Source: Thalassia testudinum
Lineage: Eukaryota; Streptophyta; Magnoliopsida; Alismatales; Hydrocharitaceae
Assembly (NCBI GenBank): GCA_037157565.1
Contig: JAZHRO010000003.1
Span: 72,914,501-72,978,500, forward strand
Length of the DNA stretch: 64,000 nt
Reading direction: 5' to 3'
The notes below the pieces were generated by a model. It saw only the letters and a list, made by a program, of their open reading frames with translations, was not told the origin of the DNA and did no database searches. A program made the translations under genes and the position numbers. Below are positions 30,717-39,980 of the stretch, piece after piece (the first letter of the stretch is position 1; each line of letters begins with the position of its first letter).

Positions 30717-32497
30717 TGATTAGCCCATAGTTGTGGGCTATTTAAGTATTTAAGTGCCTACAAGTTAGGTTAATTCTAACATTTATTTAGTATAAATTAG
30801 GATGTAAATAGATTAATTCATAGTTTTAATCTAATTACATAATCCATACATTGCATTCATATCTTAAGTGCATTTTGAATTAGCTTAGAATAGCATTCAT
30901 CTAATTAGATAACCAATTAGGTACATTGTTTTCATTAACATAGAAGTTGAGGGTCTGTACATAAATAACCCTAATATTTTAACATTATTTTATTTATTCT
31001 TATTCTTTCAGAACGGCTGGCTGCAGCTCCAACGCCTGGCTGCTGCAGTGAAGAAGCCATTCAAGGGGGAGCGGATGTGGTGGATCTGGTCGGGCTGCTG
31101 ATTTCAAACTTGTGCAGGCCACTACAAAAGGAGGAGGGAGGCAGCCGAGCTCAGGAGGCCTCCGCCATCGACCCACCACTGTGTAGAGAGAACCTCTCTC
31201 TTCCACTCCATACTGCCTGCCTCTATTGTGGCGACGAGCCTCCATCCCCGTGGGCGTGTAGTGTGACAGGACACACTGCCATCCGGAGCTCGCTGCAACA
31301 CCGTGAGCACCTTAGCGTGCATCCCCCTAGCCGTCATCGCCGACCACCATCACTGAGCTACCGATCAACCACCCTCTCAGTAACTTAAGACGTCTAGGAA
31401 ATTTCCCAGACGTCTGAAGTTACCCGCTCACTTCACCGCACACGCCTGAAGTCGCTTGCAGACCCCTTCCTGCACCTGCAGAACCTTCAGCGCACCCACG
31501 TCCGTCAACCTTCAGCTCAAACGTGCCTCAACTCTCCACGCAACGCTCTCTTCCCGCACCTACAGAGTCGCCTGCAGCATCCTCCAACAATGCCTGCAGA
31601 TTAGCCCACGCCACCTTCCCCGCGCCCATCAGCCTGCAGCACACCCGTGCCCACCATCAGCCTTCACCAACCACGCACGCCCTCCTCAGCCCGCCACGCT
31701 CTCCTCCCGCGCTTGCAGAACCGCACGCAGCTACAGAACGCCAACCACTCTTCCCGCGCGCCTGCCACCAGCAGCAGCCACACCCGCTCCCACACCTGCA
31801 GCACCCTCCGCCCACGCTTGCAGAATCGCCTGCAGCGCCCTCTTCGCCGCGCCAGCAGTCCAGCACTCACCACGCCTGAGCTCCCGTGCCCACGCCAGCC
31901 GCAGCAGCGCCCACGCCAGCAGCAGCAACCACTCCCACAGCAGCAACGCACGAGCAGATCTCACACCAATAGCGGCGCAAGGTCACCGACTGCAGCACCT
32001 CCGCCGGAGCTCGTCCAGCCACCTCCGGCCGTCGCGCGACTCGCCGCCACCACCGATTCGAAGCTCTTGGTCCAAGGGAGCTCCTCCGAGCTTCCCGCGC
32101 CCGGTCATCGGCTGCTCGTCGCGCAAGACAACGGGGAAAAATTTCCCTATTTTGCTACAGGAAACCTTTAATTAAAATTTACATTTTCTGCCATTGCCAA
32201 ATTTTAATCATATTTTATTGACTCTGCATTGCGGAAAATATCCTATAGTTTCTCATAATTGCCATTTCAGCATTGTTTCTTGCTTAAACCTTAATCTAAA
32301 GGCAATCTTGGCTTGGTTCTTGTCCAAATTGACTACAAACAAACATTTTTAAGTGGCATGAATTTTAATACGTTATTGCCTCCCTGTGGATACGACCCGC
32401 TCCTCTGCGAGTGGTTATTTCTTTTTAAAAATTGATTAGTCGATTTTTCCACCACATTAAACTACAAACGACTTAAAAGCGAAAGATCGACCAGTCA
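30717..32497 (+). mobile_element. E-LARD 5' LTR
   Basis: TGATTAGCCC...ACCAGTCA, 1781 bp. TAGCCCA and TGGGCTA near the start form an inverted repeat. It holds the 28-bp palindrome (31388-31415), a CTACAAAAGGAGG box where a TATA might be (31122), a GC-rich imperfect CTGCAG-containing repeat zone (31444-31960) and the U5 box (32377-32398). Long Ala/Pro/Ser/His-rich ORFs in the GC-rich zone exist in several frames at once and differ between the two LTRs, so they are not annotated as genes. Confidence 0.9.
31388..31415 (+). promoter_or_regulatory. 28-bp palindrome in E-LARD 5' LTR
   Basis: AGACGTCT at both ends with AGGAAATTTCCC between them; self-complementary except for one base pair. The 3' LTR copy (37489-37516) has drifted in the outer arms but keeps GGGAAATTTCCC. 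The ACGT core would suit bZIP factors; alternatively it is an RNA hairpin if transcribed. Confidence 0.65.
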
Positions 32498-32499
32498 AA

Positions 32500-32517
32500 T
32501 GGCGCCATTGCTGGGGA
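32500..32517 (+). promoter_or_regulatory. Primer binding site of E-LARD
   Basis: TGGCGCCATTGCTGGGGA, two mismatches to the tRNA-Asp complement, 2 nt after the LTR. Confidence 0.88.
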
Positions 32518-33746
32518 GGCAACAGACGCAATAATTTCACCTAATTTTATTTTGATTATTTGTCAATTGCATAGAGATTTGACCATTCATTATTTTCTTT
32601 TTTGTGCAAGAATCAGCCAGTGTAAGAGGCGACCTTTGACGTCGCCAGACGAGAATTGGGCGAGCCATTTTTAAATGGAGGAGAAGGACGAGGACACGAT
32701 GGACACCATTTGGTCATTAGTTTAATTAGAATAGAATTAAGATTGTAGACTTAATTTTTCATTACAGTTAGTTTGAAACCCTTGTTCTGGGCCATATTTT
32801 GAGGGGTTTGTTCCCCGATTTTGTTTTGGACCCGTGTTGGGTAATTTTTGGGAGCCTGTTCCCTTTTCTTTAGATTTAGGTTTATTTTTTTTTATTATTT
32901 CTTTTATTTTCTTGTGCATAAGTAGTTCTAAAAAAAAATAGAAAAAGAAAAAAATGAGCTACTTGCTAGAAGCTGCCTGCCCTAGGACGAACCATTTAGG
33001 TCTGTATGAACAGCCTCTAGATTTGCTTTTCTGCATTGCGTGCATTTTTGCATCGAAGATCGCTGGAGGCAAGGTACGCATTATCTTACTTTGCATCCTA
33101 TTTTTGATCATGCATTGCATTTGGGATTTAATGCGAAGACCACCTAATATGTACTGAATAAATCTAATAAGTGGTCACATTTTCTTAGAAAAAGGACTAA
33201 TCAAAGGAAGGACATTTTAAAAACCAAGGATTTGATTTTCAAACTTGGCGTGCGATTTAAAGTTCAAAATCTTTGATGGTTTATGCACACTTATTTCACT
33301 TGCACCACGGCACGCTTCTAGACACTCTTTAGGTTTGGAAATACTAGGACAAGAGCCCTCCTTTCGTTGGATTCTGAAGTGTTCGGAACTTGAGATCAAA
33401 GGTTTTGTAAATCCAAAGAGGGGGATACCCTGTCACGGATTTTTGGGGGTAGTTGAGGAGCACCGCGAAAGCACAGCTTCAAAGGAAGGCTTAGGCCTAC
33501 TTGCATCCCTCGATCTTGCATCTTTGGATTTACTTGACCATTTGAAATTTAGGGAAGAACACCTAAGCTCCAACTAGGTGTTCTTAGGCGAACCGTAGGT
33601 TGGCAATAGGCACGTAAATTGACCGAACAAATTGTATTGTCACTTGCAATCTGACTTAAAATCAAAAGCCTAAATTGGGAAAGACCTAAAAGGTCCTTTT
33701 TGAATTGTGTCTTGCTTGGGGAATTCTGATTGAAGTGTGAGTTAGA
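32518..33746 (+). promoter_or_regulatory. E-LARD leader
   Basis: 1.23 kb collinear with the E-auto leader (18922-17644, minus) to the last bases before the first ATG. The 110-residue ORF at 33245-33577 lies within it and has no counterpart I can see on the other copy. Likely holds packaging signals recognised by E-auto Gag. Confidence 0.65.
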
Positions 33747-34466
33747 ATGGACCACATTGATTTTCATCCTTTCACATCTTGCCCACACCCTCACCCCCAC
33801 TCTGCATCCTTCGATCCCCGACGCCGAGATGGTCCATTCCTTGATGGACATAATGACAATCATTGGGATCCGTTTTACTCCTATTATAGGAGTATTGGCC
33901 TAGTTAAGCCCCAAATTAGTGAGCAGAACTCAGGAGCGGGATTTGCTTTGCCCAATATCCCACATACCAAAGAAATACCCAACCCACCCTCCCTAAAAGC
34001 TTATAATGGTTGGAAAAACACTCCTAAGTACTATAAGCCTGAGCCTGACTTCTCTTATGATAGAAATGACCTCTCCTCTTTGAAGATGGAAATACAGAAA
34101 ATGCAAAATGAAATGAGTGAATTGTTAGGAGAATCTTTGAGAGTAGGCCAACAAGAAAGAGATGAAATTAGCCACCCAATTTACCCCATTGACGATGACG
34201 TACACCCCTCTACAATAGATGCATCTCCCGTGGGAAAGCTACACTTTAAGTTGGAGGGAAATTCTGGGGTGAATAGCTACTTTTCGAGGATTGATTTTGA
34301 AACCTCCCCATTAGATGACACTTCTTTGAGAGATCTACACTTTAGGTGGGGGAAAATACACATGACAGTAGCTATGCATTGGATGAAGAAAGGTGGCAAC
34401 CTGAGGAAGATGATGATAAGGTTGAGTATCCACCTGAATTATATTGAAGTCAAAAGAAGGGAATGA
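33747..34466 (+). CDS. E-LARD ORF a: Pro/His-rich start with coiled coil
   Basis: 239 residues beginning MDHIDFHPFTSCPHPHPHSA at the exact place where gag begins in E-auto. Residues about 110-140 (LKMEIQKMQNEMSELLGESL) look coiled-coil. The end is charged. No capsid, zinc-knuckle or enzyme motif is seen. It overlaps the next ORF by 4 nt in another frame, so one ancestral ORF may have been frameshifted. Function unknown; a structural or accessory protein of the non-autonomous element is possible. Confidence 0.55.
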   Translation: MDHIDFHPFTSCPHPHPHSASFDPRRRDGPFLDGHNDNHWDPFYSYYRSIGLVKPQISEQNSGAGFALPNIPHTKEIPNPPSLKAYNGWKNTPKYYKPEPDFSYDRNDLSSLKMEIQKMQNEMSELLGESLRVGQQERDEISHPIYPIDDDVHPSTIDASPVGKLHFKLEGNSGVNSYFSRIDFETSPLDDTSLRDLHFRWGKIHMTVAMHWMKKGGNLRKMMIRLSIHLNYIEVKRRE

Positions 34467-35074
34467 TGGTACCATTGGAAGACCTTGACCCAGATGATAG
34501 TATTTTCGTGACATTTGATGAAGTGGGTCAAAGTCAAGTTGTTAATCCTACCCTCCCTTCTGATCACGATATGGAACTCAAACCCACCCTTAGGGAACCT
34601 AACCCTAAAGAAATTGACCTATCTGAGGAGTCTGATGTTACTAGTGTAAACCATTTACCTCAGATAGAGCACCCTAGGGGATCTGCTGAGATATTAAATG
34701 ATTCTAGACCTCGGGTACATGATGAATTGTGTGATGAGGAGGAGAACGAATTATATGAGGAACCTACATTCAAGATTTGGAGTGACACTAAGGGTGATTA
34801 TGTCTTATTTGAAGAGTTAGCCCCTGAGGATGTCACAAATTTGACCAAATTAGCTTTCCTTAGCACACCCATTTATGATAAAATGATGGAAAATTTGGAA
34901 GCAATTTCTAAGATTTATGTGGATTCACATAAAGACTCCGGGGAAGATTTGAGTAAAGAACAAAAACCTGGGGATGACATTGATAGGATAATCCTAGATC
35001 TGTTGCTTCCAACTTGCCTTCATTCACTTCGAAGTCGCCCTCTGATTCGCTTATATCTGAAAGCGAAATTGTGA
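34463..35074 (+). CDS. E-LARD ORF b: acidic protein
   Basis: 203 residues, strongly acidic (LEDLDPDDSIFVTFDEVGQS, CDEEENELYEEPTFKIW, YVLFEELAPEDVTN). It continues the acidic character of ORF a. The acidic, low-complexity make-up resembles the F ORF at 25796-26125. No known domain recognised. The alternative is that it is decayed remains of a captured host ORF; I cannot test that here. Confidence 0.5.
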   Translation: MMVPLEDLDPDDSIFVTFDEVGQSQVVNPTLPSDHDMELKPTLREPNPKEIDLSEESDVTSVNHLPQIEHPRGSAEILNDSRPRVHDELCDEEENELYEEPTFKIWSDTKGDYVLFEELAPEDVTNLTKLAFLSTPIYDKMMENLEAISKIYVDSHKDSGEDLSKEQKPGDDIDRIILDLLLPTCLHSLRSRPLIRLYLKAKL

Positions 35075-35146
35075 CTCTTGATGAAGAGCAGGAAGATCCA
35101 CGTGATGGTGCAAGGAATGCTAGGGATGAAATTGAGGATTTAGAAA

Positions 35147-35725
35147 GTGTTTGGGATGGACACCAAGCTGATTAAACCCAACCTAGATCTTATGGCCATC
35201 CCACAACCTCGTAACTTGGACACCCTAGACGATCCTTGCCTTAGAGAATTGCTCATTTTTGTTCTGACTTGGGGGCTTAACAGACCAATATTTTCTGTAA
35301 TGGAGTATCGGGTATGGATTGATGATTTCTTTAGTCAGTCCATTACCCTTGAGGTTTATCTCTATACCATTCCTTCCCCATTCTTTTTGGAGGATCCTTG
35401 TCATCCTCCCCCTACCCCTTTGGAGGTTATTTTACCTGTTTATCCTTTAGAACCTCTTCTGGTGACCTGGGAAGATTTCATTCCCATTTTAGTTGGGCGA
35501 GCATTTGCTATCAGGATTCATCATCAGCTCACCAACATCCTAGGTTACCTATTTTCTAGGCCAACTTTGCTTTGCTCATTTTTAGGGCCTATTTCTGCAA
35601 TTTTTGAACCTGATTTGCAGGTTTCTCGGCTATTCAGTCCAGCTCTGACCCAGGTAATATCTTTCTATGCAATGAGGACATTGCAGATTTTAGGCATGGG
35701 GGGGTGTACTTGGGGATATACATAG
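35147..35725 (+). CDS. E-LARD ORF c: hydrophobic C-terminal part
   Basis: 192 residues, hydrophobic and Pro-rich (LRELLIFVLTWGLN, YTIPSPFFLEDPCHPPPTP, LEPLLVTWEDFIPILVG). IRIHHQLTNILGYLFSRPTLL aligns with LHHQPTDLYKYLVGPTRLL at the same distance before PPT1 in A1. It reads into the CAATGAGGACATTG hairpin and PPT1, and stops at 35723-35725, inside the non-coding module. Probably the C-terminal end of the same ancestral ORF as a and b. Confidence 0.5.
   Translation: MFGMDTKLIKPNLDLMAIPQPRNLDTLDDPCLRELLIFVLTWGLNRPIFSVMEYRVWIDDFFSQSITLEVYLYTIPSPFFLEDPCHPPPTPLEVILPVYPLEPLLVTWEDFIPILVGRAFAIRIHHQLTNILGYLFSRPTLLCSFLGPISAIFEPDLQVSRLFSPALTQVISFYAMRTLQILGMGGCTWGYT
35669..35704 (+). promoter_or_regulatory. 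Hairpin and PPT1 of E-LARD
   Basis: GCAATG-AGGA-CATTGC (35669-35684) then AGGCATGGGGGGG (35692-35704). Same arrangement as A1 at 1149-1183, with the stem one pair longer. Confidence 0.6.
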
Positions 35726-35920
35726 CATAATTGCATACATTTGTACACATAAAAAAAAAAAAGGTTTTGAGCTTAACTGGCTAGATCTTGCAGTCTTAAG
35801 CAAATCAGAACTCTAGGGTAGACTAAGTTAATTCTAGGGTCAAACTTTAGAAGCTAAATGAGCTACTAGCTTTAGACCTTTAGGGTCCTTTGTCGACTTA
35901 AAAACTTAAGTAGGAGTTAA

Positions 35921-35949
35921 GTTGAGGACCATTCCTCAAGAGGTTGAGG
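35921..35949 (+). promoter_or_regulatory. Three-arm TTGAGG/CCTCAA/TTGAGG switch-like hairpin
   Basis: TTGAGG (about 35922), then CCTCAA (35934), then TTGAGG (35944). The central arm can pair with either neighbour, so two exclusive hairpins are possible. In E-auto the outer arm is TTGCGG, favouring the downstream pairing. Confidence 0.5.
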
Positions 35950-36234
35950 AAGGGAAGCTAGGGTTTGAGTTAAAAGGTGGGGTAGTACCTGGAGTCTTGT
36001 TCTTCCTTTTGGTTTACGGGTCCTTGTAACCCAAGCATCCAAATTTCACACACTTGGTCTGGTAATCAACTTAATTTTCATCTTTCAGAAAAGAGATTTG
36101 GTTCTCTTAATTTTGACTTAAGAGAGGCTTGAAAACACATTTTGATTGGAAGAGTTCCCGCTGCAGGAGAGGTCGAGCATATACTCACCTTGAGGATGCG
36201 ATGATAACATATTACCTCCTTGGCGCTTGTCTCT

Positions 36235-36432
36235 TAGGATATCCATCCTACTTGGTGCATGTAAGCGCATTGCGCGGTTCAGGTACCATGGGCGACCCTA
36301 CCTCAAAGTGCCGATTGCCACAGGCCTGAATTCGCTTAAGAAATCCATGGGCGATACTATCTCGAAGTGTCGATTGCCAGGAGTTCTTGGGGTCGTTATG
36401 GGCGGTGCTATCTCGAAGCATCGAAAGCCAGG
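36235..36432 (+). repeat. TAGGAT hairpin and three ATGGGC units in E-LARD
   Basis: TAGGAT-ATCC-ATCCTA (36235-36250) is followed by units starting at 36288, 36347 and 36398 (spacing 59 and 51). Unit 2 can pair GGCGAT with ATTGCC. Unit 3 pairs GCTATC with GAAAGC with one mismatch. Spacing and order equal A1 and E-auto. Confidence 0.6.
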
Positions 36433-36802
36433 CACCCTTCGAGGTATGGTAATGGGGACAATGAATCCGAAATAGACCGTGTTTATAGCTGATCTGAGGT
36501 TAGACTTAGAAGAATCAAAAAAAAAAAAAGGGTATATATATAAAAAAAATTTTCCCTTTAACTCAAATAACTCGGACCAATGCACAAGCATGGATGCTTT
36601 AATCTCAGGGATCAATAAACTTTAGGGTAGAGTCAGAAATCAGGGAAACTTGTGCCTGCAACTCATCTTTAGCCGACCTAGTCTGTAACTTAGCAACTAC
36701 TTAGGAACCTTGGGTTTAGATCCTGAACTTAATATGCTTCTGAAGGAAGACTAAGTGAGTTGACTAGTCTACTTAGAGTGCTAGGTTTCGCTTAATTTTG
36801 CT

Positions 36803-36834
36803 AGGGACTAGCAAAAACTAGGCATGGGGGTATT
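36803..36834 (+). promoter_or_regulatory. PPT2 of E-LARD
   Basis: GGGACTAGCAAAAACTAGGC then ATGGGGGTATT runs directly into the 3' LTR at 36835. Confidence 0.8.
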
Positions 36835-38592
36835 TGATTAGCCAATAGTTGTGGGCTATTTAAGTATTTAAGTGCCTACACATTAGGTTAATTCTAACAT
36901 TTATTTAGTATAAATTAGGATGTAAATAGATTAATTCATAGTTTTAATCTAATTACATAATCCATACATTGCATTCATATCTTAAGTGCATTTAGAATTA
37001 GCTTAGAATAGCATTCATCTAATTAGATAACCAATTAGGTACATTGTTTTCATTAACATAGAAGTTGAGGGTCTGTACATAAATAACCCTAATATTTTAA
37101 CATTATTTTCTTTATTCTTCTTCTTTCAGAACGGCTGGCTGCCGCTCCAACGCCCGGCTGCTGCAGTGAAGAAGCCATTCAAGGGGGAGCGGATGTGGTG
37201 GATCTGGTCGGGCTGCTGATTTCAAACTTGTGCAGGCCACTACAAAAGGAGGAGGGAGGCAGCCGAGCTCAGGAGGCCTCCGCCACCAACCCACCACTGT
37301 GCAGAGAGAACCTCTCTCTTCCACTCCATACTGCCGGCCTCTACTGTGGCGACGAGCCTCCATCACCGTGGCCGTGTGGTGTGACAGGCCACACCGTCAT
37401 CCGGAGCTCACCCTAGCGTGCATCCCCCTAGCCGTCATCGCCAACCAACATCACTGAGCTACCGATCAGCCACCCTCTCAGTAACTTAAAACGTCTGGGA
37501 AATTTCCCGGACATCTGAAGTTACCCGTTCACTTCACCTCACACGCCTGAAGTCGCCTGCAGACCCCTTCCCGCACCTGCAGAACCTTCAGCGCACCCAT
37601 GTCCGTCAACCTTCAGCTCAAACGCACCTCAACTCTCCACGCAGCGCTCTCTTCCCGTACCTACAGAGTCGCCCGCAGCATCCTCCAACAACGCCTGCAG
37701 ATCAGCCCACGCCACCTTCCCCGCGCCCACCAGCCTGCAGCACACCCGCACCCACCATCAGCCTTTCCCAACCACGCACGCCCTCCTCAGCCCGCCACGC
37801 TCTCCTCCCACGCTTGCAGAACCACACGCAGCTGCAGAACGCCAACCACTCTTCCCACGCGCTCGCCACCAGCAGCAGCCACGCCCGCGCTTGCAGCACC
37901 CTCCGCCCGCGCTTGCGGAACCACCTGCAGCACCCTCTTCCCCATGCCTGCAGTCCAGCGCTCACCACGCCTATGCTCCCGTGCCCACGCCAGCCGCAGT
38001 AGCGCCTACGCCAGCAGCAACAGCCACCCCCACAGCAGCAACGCAAGAGCAGATCTCACGCCAACAGCCGCACAAGGTCACCGGCTGCAGTACCTCCGCC
38101 GGAGCTCATCCGACCACCTCCGGCCGCCGCGCGACTCACCGCCACCACCGATTCGAAGCTCTTGGTCCAAGGGACCTCCTCCGAGCTTGCCGTGCCCGCT
38201 CATCGGCTCCTCGTCGCGCAAGACAACGGGGAAAAATTCCCCTGTTTTGCTATAGGAAACCTTTAATTAAAATTTACATTTTCTGCCATTGCCAAATTTT
38301 AATCATATTTTATTGACTTTGCATTGCGGAAAATATCCTATAGTTTCTCATAATTGCCATTTCAGCATTGTTTCTTGCTTAAACATTAATCTAAAGGCAA
38401 TCTTGGCTTGGTTCTTGTCCAAATTGACTACGAACAAACATTTTTAAGTGGCGCGAATTTTAATATGTTATTGCCTCCCTGTGGATATGACCCGCTCCTC
38501 TCCGAGTGGTTATTTCTTGTTAAAAATTGATTAGTCGATTTTTCCACCACATTAAACTACAAATGACTTAAAAGCGAAGGATCGACCAGTCA
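36835..38592 (+). mobile_element. E-LARD 3' LTR
   Basis: 1758 bp; same as the 5' LTR with scattered substitutions and short gaps (for example, one missing near 37410). Ends ...GACCAGTCA before the TSD ATCTC. The palindrome is at 37489-37516 and the U5 box at 38471-38492. Confidence 0.9.
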
Positions 38593-38597
38593 ATCTC

Positions 38598-38932
38598 CCA
38601 GGAAGAAAAGCTGACTGAGCAGGCATTATCAAGTCCTTTAAAACCTCCCACAATCTATTAGCAATAATCTTACTAATAATAAGATAGATGGAATTAGATA
38701 GCGCAATGGGTCTGTAATCAGAAAAACTTTCCGCACAAGATTTCTTAGGTAGCAGAAACATATAAGATTTGTTCAGCCTCTCAAATCCTGAGTTGCCCAA
38801 TTCAAACTCGTGAATAACCTTTAACACATCCTCCTTAACAACATTCCATAGCTCTCTGTAGAAGAACATCTGAAATCCATCCGGACCAGGAGCACCTTCA
38901 TTATTTAATTCTTTAATAGCTTTTAGCACAAA
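38598..38932 (-). pseudogene. L1-type LINE, ORF2 5'-truncated start of RT
   Basis: This is the other side of the E-LARD insertion. The minus strand reads AIKELNNEGAPGPDGFQMFF, WNVVKEDVLKVIHEFE, LNKSYMFLLPKK, FSDYRPIALSNSIYLIISKI and PAQSAFLPGR, the N-terminal RT blocks of plant LINEs. The LINE starts abruptly at 38932 next to its target duplication, so it is a typical 5'-truncated insertion of about 2.3 kb with no endonuclease domain. ORF reading beyond PGR is LTR sequence. Confidence 0.88.
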
Positions 38933-38948
38933 CATGCAATTCTAAGTT

Positions 38949-39111
38949 AATTCTAAATGCATTTAGATATTAATGCAATGAATGAACTATGCAATTAAGC
39001 TAAACTATGAAGTAATTTATTTACATCCTAATGTATGCCATCGAAATGTTAAAGATATCTTAATGTCTAGGCATTCATATACTTAAATAGCACACAAATA
39101 TGGGCTAATCA
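38949..39111 (-). mobile_element. LTR E, start (5' LTR of E-auto)
   Basis: Collinear with 10932-11094; ends on plus as ...ATATGGGCTAATCA, the LTR terminus. The next bases are Harbinger-side DNA without a polypurine tract, so this is the outer end of E-auto (expected TSD ACGTG at 39112-39116; its partner lies outside the window). Confidence 0.75.
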
Positions 39112-39586
39112 ACGTGTAGCTCTGCAGCTATCTTGTACCCAAATCCCTTATGGTAGTCTCATTACACTCATGAATTAAATAGCAAAAGATTGTATGCAAT
39201 GTATAATACATGATACTCACTTCGTCACCCGAAGGACATACGTAGAATAACCTCTGCAATACTGTCTCCCCATGTCCATTGTCTTGTAGAAATATAAGAT
39301 CGCATAGATTAGGACACACACATTTTTGCCCATGAGACCAGAGTGGTCCACATCATGGTGCAACCTCCATTCCTGCATAGTTATGCCTAAAAAATCTATG
39401 CAATGATTTCCCATTTGTGACATGTTTTGTTTGTGCAATTCGAGGTCATGCATTTATTGAAAATGGTCAAGCAAACAAGACTTCCTTAGGAAAAACTCAA
39501 ACAAATAGTGTTTTTGTAAAATGATTAAAGGAGATCGACAATAAGTTGGAAATAATTGTAATGATCCACTTCAGTTAACGTCCTCT
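39112..39586. other. Flank downstream of the Harbinger transposase
   Basis: Host-side or transposon 3' DNA. A 78-residue minus ORF (39453-39217, MHDLELHKQNMSQMGNH) is open but not recognised. No terminal inverted repeat could be identified by eye. Confidence 0.3.
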
Positions 39587-39980
39587 TCATCGGCTACTCA
39601 TACAATCTACCCACAAACTACTTGTAATTTGGTCACACACAACCTCACTTGCCCTGGCATCAGTCTCGTCAACCTCACCGTCTAGATCATCGTCACCAAT
39701 GTCATCGTGCCCCTCCTAAAATGTCATATGAAACTCTAGATCGTCTTGTTCATAACGTCTTAAGAAGTTATTAATGATACAAGCAGCTGTGACCATTCGA
39801 CTTTGCACCTTGATGCTATAGAATGGCCTTTGATCTAGCAAGTGAAAGTGTAACTTTAAAGCACCAAACATGTGCTCCACAACGATTCTTAGCTATGCAT
39901 GATCATGGTTGTAAATTTCCTTCACGTTTTGATATACCCTTCCCCTGTATTCGTTCAAGTGGTAAGATAAACTGCGGTAT

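Larger units (their letters stand above)
30717..38592 (+). mobile_element. E-LARD: complete non-autonomous LTR element
   Basis: 7876 bp, bounded by LTRs 30717-32497 and 36835-38592, with the perfect TSD ATCTC at 30712-30716 and 38593-38597. It sits inside the LINE RT. It has a primer site, leader, acidic ORFs, PPT1, a hairpin-rich module and PPT2, but no gag, protease, RT or integrase. LTR, leader and 3' module match E-auto, so it probably moves using proteins of that family. The two LTRs are nearly identical by eye, making it one of the younger insertions here. Confidence 0.93.

Noticed and set aside
31456..32175. Long Ala/Pro/Ser-rich ORFs in the E-LARD LTRs (also 37599-38316)
   Set aside because: GC-rich imperfect CTGCAG-type repeat leaves several frames open on both strands; frames and lengths differ between the two LTRs of one element.
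39217..39453. 78-residue minus ORF beside the Harbinger transposase as a second transposon gene
   Set aside because: No recognisable domain and no start or spacing support.
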